Part shown: positions 1 to 5,600 of the stretch, in pieces
Numbering within the stretch: the stretch's first letter is position 1
Layout: every line of letters starts with the position of its first letter
From: Caldithrix sp.
Lineage (GTDB): Bacteria; KSB1; UBA2214; DYKH01
Assembly: GCA_020722685.1 (NCBI GenBank)
Contig: DYKH01000210.1
Span: 1-8,178 of the forward strand
Length of the DNA: 8,178 nucleotides
Reading direction: 5' to 3'
Program-made: the position numbers and the translations under genes
Notes under the pieces: model-generated
Told to the model about the DNA's origin: nothing
Seen by the model: the letters and a program-made list of their open reading frames with translations, nothing else
Database searches by the model: none

Positions 1-55
1 CCGGCTACAGCGGGCTTCGCCCGCTTCCGCCGTCGGCTGAGCTTGAACGTTAGCC
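1..55 (+). other. Partial integron attC site of an upstream cassette (left end cut by the window edge)
   Basis: The right side ends in the core GTTAGCC (49-55). The motif GCTGAGCTTGAAC directly before it looks like the L' arm of an attC. Inside it is a clean terminal hairpin: AGCGGGC (9-15) pairs with GCCCGCT (19-25) around a TTC loop, and CGGC (2-5) pairs with GCCG (29-32) across a small internal bulge. The matching left core (expected to end in CTAAC) would lie before base 1. Recombination would fall between G49 and T50. By cassette logic this attC belongs to a gene upstream of the window. The call rests on the core, the arm and the complete attC 830 bases further on. Confidence 0.72.
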
Positions 56-931
56 TGATTCCATGACGATTCCTCTGAACGAAATACTGGCCCTCGCAAC
101 ACCGGAGGAGTACAAGCTCCACTTGGCGTGCCAGAACCCCGATGGCGTGCACCCGCTTGATGAGTTCGTCGCCCATCCCGACAACTGGCTTGGCTGGAAC
201 GAGTGGCGGGGCGGACGAAACGACTGGACCAGGCCCCGTGTCCTCTCCTTCATGGAGTTCTACCCAAGGTCAGACGCTTGGCTGTTCGGCGGGGCCTTCG
301 AGGTCATCGAGCGGCGGAGCGACGGCTACAAGCTCAAGCCCGACACGCAACTCCTCAAGTACGTTGGTCGGCTGGTCGCGTCCTTCCATAGGTACCAGGG
401 CATGCGGGGCCGCGCCTTCAAGCTGGAATCCTATCTCGATCAGTTCACGATCACTGAGCTCCTCCCACAGGTCTACTCCGGGGAGAGCTTCCCGGGCTTC
501 GAGCGGATCAATCATGACTACGGCGCTCTCGAAGCGGTTTTTCATGCCGAGCGCGCTGACTGGAAGGCTGCGCTTCAGAGCATGAAGGGCGTCTACATCA
601 TCTCGGACAAGTCGAACGGAAAGCAGTACATCGGCTCCGCGTACGGCGACGCTGGTATCTGGTCCCGCTGGGCCAGCTATGTCGGTACAGGCCACGGTTG
701 GAATGACGAGTTGGTGAAGCTCCTCAAGACCAAGGGGCCAAAGTACGCGCGCGAGCACTTCCACTTCGCAATTCTGGAGGTCATGATCAAGTCCACTCCA
801 GACGACGTTGTTCTTGCCCGAGAGGCGCATTGGAAACGGGCGCTCCTTACACGAGAGCATGGCTACAACAGGAACTAGGCTAACAACAGCATGCAGCGGA
901 CGGCGCTGCGCGCCGCCGCTGATGCTGAGCG
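50..931 (+). mobile_element. Integron gene cassette carrying a GIY-YIG nuclease gene
   Basis: This 882-base unit runs from the cut point in the left core (G49|T50) to the cut point in the right core (G931|T932). It holds one gene and its own attC. Its first bases, TTAGCC (50-55), joined to G931 in an excised circle would make GTTAGCC. That is the exact reverse complement of GGCTAAC (878-884), the inverse core of its own attC, which is a diagnostic feature of integron cassettes. The leader before the start codon is only 13 bases and the stop codon overlaps the attC, as in typical compact cassettes. No promoter is evident inside, so expression would be expected from an upstream integron promoter (inference). 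Confidence 0.85.
63..878 (+). CDS. GIY-YIG nuclease-domain protein with a large N-terminal domain (integron cassette gene)
   Basis: Predicted 271-residue soluble protein. The C-terminal part (about 174-271) is a GIY-YIG endonuclease fold: GVYII (176-180) and QYIGS (188-192) give the paired motifs with Tyr178 and Tyr189 11 residues apart. Arg202 (in WSRW), Glu254 (in REAHW) and Asn269 (in YNRN) fit the catalytic Arg, metal-binding Glu and Asn. The Tyr-Tyr and Glu-Asn spacings (11 and 15) equal those I recall for I-TevI. Residues 1 to about 170 form a Trp- and aromatic-rich domain (WLGWNEWRGG near 42-51, WLFGGAFEV near 73-81) that I associate with this nuclease family but cannot name; it may bind DNA or a modified base. 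No signal peptide or membrane segment is seen. ATG63 is the only good start, and there is no clear Shine-Dalgarno in the 13-base leader. The substrate is unknown. Phage defence, restriction-like action or a selfish role are all possible and unproven. All expected active-site residues are present, so it is probably active. Confidence 0.88.
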   Translation: MTIPLNEILALATPEEYKLHLACQNPDGVHPLDEFVAHPDNWLGWNEWRGGRNDWTRPRVLSFMEFYPRSDAWLFGGAFEVIERRSDGYKLKPDTQLLKYVGRLVASFHRYQGMRGRAFKLESYLDQFTITELLPQVYSGESFPGFERINHDYGALEAVFHAERADWKAALQSMKGVYIISDKSNGKQYIGSAYGDAGIWSRWASYVGTGHGWNDELVKLLKTKGPKYAREHFHFAILEVMIKSTPDDVVLAREAHWKRALLTREHGYNRN

Positions 932-937
932 TTAGAA
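878..937 (+). other. Complete integron attC recombination site (60 bases)
   Basis: Outer cores CTAAC (880-884) and GTTAG (931-935) are complementary. After an unpaired central spacer (AA, 885-886, against AGC, 928-930), CAGCAT (887-892) pairs with ATGCTG (922-927), CAGC (894-897) with GCTG (918-921), GG (898-899) with CC (916-917), and CGGCGC (901-906) with GCGCCG (910-915), closing on a TGC loop (907-909). Two bases, G893 and A900, are left unpaired on the left arm. This matches the extrahelical bases that let an integron integrase recognise the folded single strand and choose which strand to cut. The cut point is G931|T932. The whole stem is otherwise perfectly paired. Confidence 0.9.
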
Positions 938-959
938 GATAGACCTTCTGGCGAACGCA

Positions 960-1544
960 TTGATTGTTAGGGTGAAGAGCAATCCAGAAGCTTATGATGG
1001 ACAACGAATCGCGAGCATCCCCCATTTTCTCCTGTTTCTAAAACAGAAGGAAGCTTTGGGGTCGAATCGAAAAAAGACCTCCAAAATCGGCGTCAAGAAA
1101 AGTCTGCGAGACTACAAATCAGCTAAAGAATCGAGAACTGCCATGATCGATGGGGCTACTCATTCAGAGAAACCTTCTTCGTTGATAGCAAATAAGCTTG
1201 AATTGCGGGCGAAGCTGGCTTCCAATAAAAGACATCAAAGAAGCTTTGATCACCTGGTGGCTAAGTTAGAGTCAGGGAATTACGGTGCGGTGGAAGGACT
1301 CTCTTTGAAATTGGATTTTATGATCCTATTGGCAAGGGACCTTGACTTGTATCTTGGAGCGAGACTGTTGTCGAAGGATCTGGCAGAAAAGCATTACCAA
1401 GGGATAATGAAAGCTATCCAAAATCTGTCGGATAAAATAGATTTCTATCGATCCGAAGCGCCCAGAAACGGGACGGTGTTTCAGATCGAGAATGTTCAAA
1501 TTGAGGAGAATGCTAAATCACAGGACGTGAACTTAGGCGAATAA
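960..1544 (+). CDS. Hypothetical protein, possibly 5'-truncated at the integron junction
   Basis: I do not recognise this protein. Using TTG960 it has 194 residues: a Lys/Arg-rich stretch (about 28-58), a region that reads as mostly helical (about 74-165, with a hydrophobic helix at 118-136), and a hydrophilic tail (167-194). There is no signal peptide and no motif I can name. The start is uncertain. TTG960 and GTG972 have no convincing ribosome-binding site, and ATG1143 would give 133 residues and keep the helical region. The frame has no stop back to TAG at 933-935, which lies in the attC core, so the original gene may have begun further left before the cassette was inserted. Base use is clearly more AT-rich than the cassette to its left and the minus-strand genes to its right, which suggests a separate origin. 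It converges on the porV-like gene. Confidence 0.55.
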   Translation: MIVRVKSNPEAYDGQRIASIPHFLLFLKQKEALGSNRKKTSKIGVKKSLRDYKSAKESRTAMIDGATHSEKPSSLIANKLELRAKLASNKRHQRSFDHLVAKLESGNYGAVEGLSLKLDFMILLARDLDLYLGARLLSKDLAEKHYQGIMKAIQNLSDKIDFYRSEAPRNGTVFQIENVQIEENAKSQDVNLGE

Positions 1545-1577
1545 TCGCCGCTACAACAACTCATCGATATCTTGGCG

Positions 1578-1594
1578 GTCGCCATCGAGGCGAC
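1578..1594. other. Short perfect hairpin downstream of the hypothetical gene
   Basis: GTCGCC (1578-1583) and GGCGAC (1589-1594) form a 6-base stem with a 5-base loop. No T-run follows, so on its own it is not a convincing terminator. It lies in the 96-base gap between two convergent genes. Confidence 0.4.
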
Positions 1595-1606
1595 TCTTGC
1601 TCTACG

Positions 1607-1636
1607 CTTGAGAATTTATTCTCAAGCTGTGTTTTT
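1607..1636 (+). terminator. Candidate intrinsic terminator between convergent genes
   Basis: CTTGAGAA (1607-1614) and TTCTCAAG (1619-1626) form a perfect 8-base stem with a TTTA loop. Five T residues follow at 1632-1636 after the spacer CTGTG. The stem is AT-rich and the T-run starts 5 bases late, so it is weaker than a canonical terminator. On the minus strand no T-run follows the stem, so it best serves the plus-strand gene ending at 1544. The minus-strand operon ends at 1641, just before the stem, so it could also protect the 3' end of that transcript. Confidence 0.45.
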
Positions 1637-1640
1637 CTCC

Positions 1641-2687
1641 TCAAAAATAAAGCGCTCCTGACACCCGGTGCGTATTCGCCAGCTCACTCGGGATGAAGGC
1701 ATAGTCCACCGAAACACCCATCAACGACAAGCCGGCACCGACGGTAAAATCTTTGTTGGCGTAGCCGCCACGCAAAGCTACGATGTCAAAAAAGCGAATT
1801 TCTCCTCCCGTGTACAATTCCTGATATAAACCGAATTCCTGATCGACCGAGAGGGTCACTCGGGTGCGGACGCTGCGGAATTGCCTTGACGCGGCCAAGC
1901 CGGAGCGCAGACTGGCTTGTATCTCGTCCCGATGCTTGGATTGGGTGCTCCACACCATGGTGGTGCGGGAAAGGTCGCGCGCCAAAACGCCGATGCCGAG
2001 CCAGGAATCCGGCTCGTCGTGGGTCGATTTCCGGCTCACAAATCGCAGCGACAAGCCGGCATCGATTCCCTGGCCGGTGCCGCGATAGTCGTCCAACAAA
2101 TGACGGATGTATTTTCCGCTCACACCGAAAGCGATCTCTGCCGGGATGATGATTTTGGAAAACCCCGTGCCGAGATAGAGATCGAAAAACTCTTTGCGGG
2201 CGAAGGAGAAAATCACTGCGTCTTCGGTGTCGGCAAAATAGCCGAGCGCCTGTCCAGTGGAGCGATATTCCGAGCGGGTCATGCGGTCAAAGGGTGTCCC
2301 TTGCAGCGGGCCGTAGCGTGGGATTTCATCGATGCCCAGACGTATCCAGCCGAGACTGATGGCCGTATGCTTGTCAAAGCTGAGGCCAATGCTGGCAGAA
2401 TTGAATTGGGCAATGCCGCCGAACAAGGGGACGTGATCGAAGAGAATCGAATATCGCTGCGATTGGACGATTCCCGCCGGATTCCAATAAAAGGCTGTGC
2501 CGTCATTGGCAATGGCCGCGTAGGCGCCGCCCATGGCCAGCGGTCGGGCGCCAACGCCGATGCGCAAAAAATCCGCCGCATAGTCGCCGGCGTTGACAGT
2601 CGACGCAAAGGTCATCAGCGCCAACGCCGCCGCCCGATAAGCCAAGATCGATTTCTTCCCAAACCCTGATTTGATAAAATCCACCAC
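1641..2687 (-). CDS. porV: PorV/PorQ-family outer-membrane barrel protein (type IX secretion)
   Basis: About 348 residues. A signal peptide has a basic start (KSGFGKK), a hydrophobic core (AAALALMTFA) and a cleavage motif VNA before GDYAADF. The segment after it, FLRIGVGARPLAMGGAYAA, followed by AIANDGTAFYWNPAGI, is the N-terminal signature of the PorV/PorQ family. Alternating amphipathic strands follow, and the chain ends in Phe (GALYF), as expected for an outer-membrane beta barrel. In known type IX systems PorV shuttles cargo from the translocon to the PorU sortase. The gene directly upstream is PorU-like, with its stop only a few bases away, so the two are cotranscribed and probably translationally coupled. 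GTG2693 begins on the last base of GGAG (2696-2693), which leaves no spacer. GTG2687 (5-base spacer) or GTG2684 (8-base spacer) is the better start. The family is certain; PorV rather than PorQ is inferred from the PorU neighbour. Confidence 0.85.
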   Translation of the reverse strand: MVDFIKSGFGKKSILAYRAAALALMTFASTVNAGDYAADFLRIGVGARPLAMGGAYAAIANDGTAFYWNPAGIVQSQRYSILFDHVPLFGGIAQFNSASIGLSFDKHTAISLGWIRLGIDEIPRYGPLQGTPFDRMTRSEYRSTGQALGYFADTEDAVIFSFARKEFFDLYLGTGFSKIIIPAEIAFGVSGKYIRHLLDDYRGTGQGIDAGLSLRFVSRKSTHDEPDSWLGIGVLARDLSRTTMVWSTQSKHRDEIQASLRSGLAASRQFRSVRTRVTLSVDQEFGLYQELYTGGEIRFFDIVALRGGYANKDFTVGAGLSLMGVSVDYAFIPSELANTHRVSGALYF

Positions 2688-2692
2688 ATCCA

Positions 2693-2696
2693 CTCC
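2693..2696 (-). promoter_or_regulatory. Ribosome-binding site that decides the porV-like start
   Basis: On the minus strand GGAG lies 3 bases after the TAG stop of the upstream peptidase gene. It is followed by GTG codons at 2693, 2687 and 2684, all in frame. The first overlaps the site itself; the second and third lie at normal distances. The arrangement implies reinitiation by ribosomes finishing the upstream gene. Confidence 0.55.
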
Positions 2697-2699
2697 GGT

Positions 2700-5600
2700 C
2701 TATTCCAGCTTGGCCATCTTTTCGATGGTTTCTATCTTTTTGTCCCCGCGCTTGGCTGCAAACTTTAGAAAGTAAACCCCATTTGCCACCTGGTTGCCGT
2801 CTTCGTCCGCGCCGTCCCATTCCTGTTCCATATAGCCGGCAATGTCGAAAAACTCAAAGGTTCGCAAAAGCCGCCCAGAAACCGTGTAGATGCCGAGCTT
2901 GACTTCCTCCGCCTGCTCGGTCAGCGTGAAGGCGATCGTGGTCTCGGTGACAAAGGGATTGGGATGATTGGCGATGGAGGCCAGCTCGAATTGCCCTGAG
3001 ACGGTGAAAGCGACTTCGACGTTTCCGACGTTGCCGTTGATGTCCGCTGCGCTGACGTTGAGTCTATGGGAACCCGCCAAAAGTGTTGGAGCGTAGGTAA
3101 TAGTCGCGCGGCGCTTGGAATCCGGCTCTTGATATAAGCAATAGTCTGTTTCCGCTACCTGTGCGTCATCCAAGCTCAAGGTCACCGATGCGCTGCCGAG
3201 GTCCAATCCGCTGGCATCCTCGATAGCGGCAGTAAAGACCGGCTGCCGGCTGACCATATCTCCGTCGGCAAAATGCTGTCCCTCGACGCTGATTTGGATG
3301 AGCGGTGCCTCCGCATCGCCGTTGGCCATGAGCGCGAAACCGGTGTACTCCACCGGCAAGCTGGCGGTGACGGCTTCCTTGTCGCGCTGGATGGTGCTCG
3401 GCAAGCCGCGCCATGAGCTGGTAGCCGCGTTCCAAGCGTAAATACGCAAGGCGTTTTGGTCGGGAAAACGCAGGGTCGTCGAATCGGTGCGATCGTACAT
3501 CATCGCCACCGCAATGGGTTTGCTGAATCGAGTCGTGCTGTCTGCGAATTGAATGTCGTAAAGGAAGGGCTGCTTGTTACCGCGGATTTTCATCGGCTCG
3601 AGACCGGATTGTTTGGCGGCTTCAGCGTGCTCCGGTTCCCACTTTTTGGCAAAACTCAACAAGGAATTTTGTGCCAGCGCGTTGGCCGGAATGGTGAGGT
3701 AGAGGTTTTTCTCCGGCGCATACAGCGGCCCACTGCTGCCTTGCGCAGCGTTGACAATGAGCAACGAGCGCGTGGAATAGTTATTCCGCTCGTTGGATTC
3801 GGCCACCAGACTGTCTATGTCCACGCTAAAACTTACTTGTTTTTCACCCGCGACCGTGCCTGACCAGGCCAAAGATATGGTGGTATCCGCCCCAGCCCGC
3901 AGACTGAGCAGAGTGGCTTTACTGCCGATCAATTTCCGGTTGGCACCATCGGCCTCGTCGTAGGCGACCACGCTGAATGGCCCGGAATCGGTTCCGCCGG
4001 CATTGGCGATGGTCACGAAGAGCAACGTTTGCGTCGTGCCGCCAATTCGTATGGTCTGACCTTTTGCATACAAGTCGGGCCGGTAGGCGACTGAGTAGGA
4101 GAAAGTTTCATCAACGTATTCGGTTCCGTTCCCACCTTTGATGATGATGCGCAGGCTGACGTTGCTTCCCTCTTCCCTTTGAATGGGAGCTTCGCTCTTC
4201 CACACGCCGGCGGCGTTTTCCCGCATAGCGATCCGGTTCCAATTGGTATTGTTGGCGGACCAATCGAGATTCATCGCCTGAATGCCGCCGATGGAGTAAA
4301 TGCTCTGAGGGTCGGTGCGAATTCGGACGAACACCGAGTCAAGATGGTGAGGAATTGCCGGTTCAAGAAGGATTTCGCTGATGACGGGACGGTTGACAAC
4401 GAACTCGGCCTTGCCTACGCCCTCATTTGGCCCGTTGGAGAAATAAGCCCGTACTATGCCAGAGCCGCCGGATTTGCCCCAGGCCTTGCGGAATTCCGAG
4501 TTCATGGTAAATAGCTGAGAAGCAAAGCTGCCGTTCTGCAAAGTTACTTGATCGCTCACTAATAGCGAATCTGCTTCATTAAAGACGGAAAGCGACACTG
4601 TGCCGGAAGAGAACCCACGCACTTGCCCGTTGACCGATACTTGGTCGCCGTTGGCGAGCGCGGACTTGGACAATTGCAGGTCCACGATTTCCGGAGCGAT
4701 GCGGACTTGGAGGGCCGGGTCGCCCACTAGCACATAGTTCTTCACGTGATCCCAATAGCTCTTCGTTTGCCCCACCATGTCGTACTTGGCCAGGGTAGTG
4801 ATTTCTCCCATCGTACGGGCTTGGCGATTAAAGATAGCGTCGAACAAGGCGTTGTTCAGGAAAAAGTCTCCTTGCAGCAAGGCCCGGCCGGCGGAGCCGA
4901 AATGCGAGACAAAGCCGCGATCGGGCGAGCGTAGCAGCTCCTCGCTCAGCGAAGGCGTTTCCGGATTGTCGAAATGACCGATGAAGCAGGTCATGCTAAA
5001 GGCGACCGGGTATTTGTTCTGATTATGCAAAGTAGCGATGTCTTCCTGCAAAAACAGCTCCGAGTCGAAATAGACGCCGCCGCCGCCGTGACCAATGAAA
5101 TTGACAATGCTTTGTCCGGAATTGATGTAGCGGGCGACGTCCTCGGTGCTGCCAAAGTGCCGGGATTGGGGATCAGTCGTCAGGAAATTCGTGACAATGC
5201 TTTTGGGAATGTAATGGTCATAGAGATACTGAGCGCTGTTATGGAAAAACTCGTCCGTGCCGGTCAGCAAGAAGACGTTGCGGCTCCAACCGTCCACAAT
5301 GGATTTGGATTCGTAGTCAATGGTTTTTTGCACCATGATCTCGGCTTCTTCCGCGGTATTGGCAGGCAAGCGTCCCACATACATATCCGGCAACAGGTCC
5401 TCGCCGCTGACCGCAGCAAAATAATTGTCCGTGGCCGTCATGCCCCAGGAGCTGGTGTATTGCATCATAGCCGGGATGAACGAGGGGTGCCTGCGCCGAT
5501 GTGCAATCTGTTTGTCCATTTCATGCGTGGTGTCGCCGAGTAGGAGGACATACAAAGGCGAGGGCTTTACCCAATTGGCATAGGCATAACGCAGAAATCC

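Noticed and set aside
142..585. A 147-codon plus-strand frame inside the nuclease gene
   Set aside because: Low-complexity Ser/Thr/Arg-rich product, typical of a shifted frame in a GC-rich gene.
966..972. GTTAGGG, a second core-like heptamer near the array end
   Set aside because: No matching CTAAC-type inverse core or stem arms are placed to form an attC with it.
270..1025. A 251-codon open frame on the minus strand across the cassette
   Set aside because: It lies opposite the well-supported GIY-YIG gene, runs straight through the attC site, and shows no recognisable domain.
1545..1640. A possible third attC after the hypothetical gene
   Set aside because: There are hairpins here but no GTTRRRY core and no inverse core complementary to TTAGAAG at the start of this segment, so it does not behave as a cassette end.
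1917..2669. A 250-codon plus-strand frame opposite the porV-like gene
   Set aside because: It is the antisense shadow of a gene with clear family motifs and a signal peptide, and it has no domain of its own.
4974..5543. A 189-codon plus-strand frame opposite the C25 catalytic domain
   Set aside because: Antisense to the conserved catalytic His/Cys region; the product has no recognisable features.
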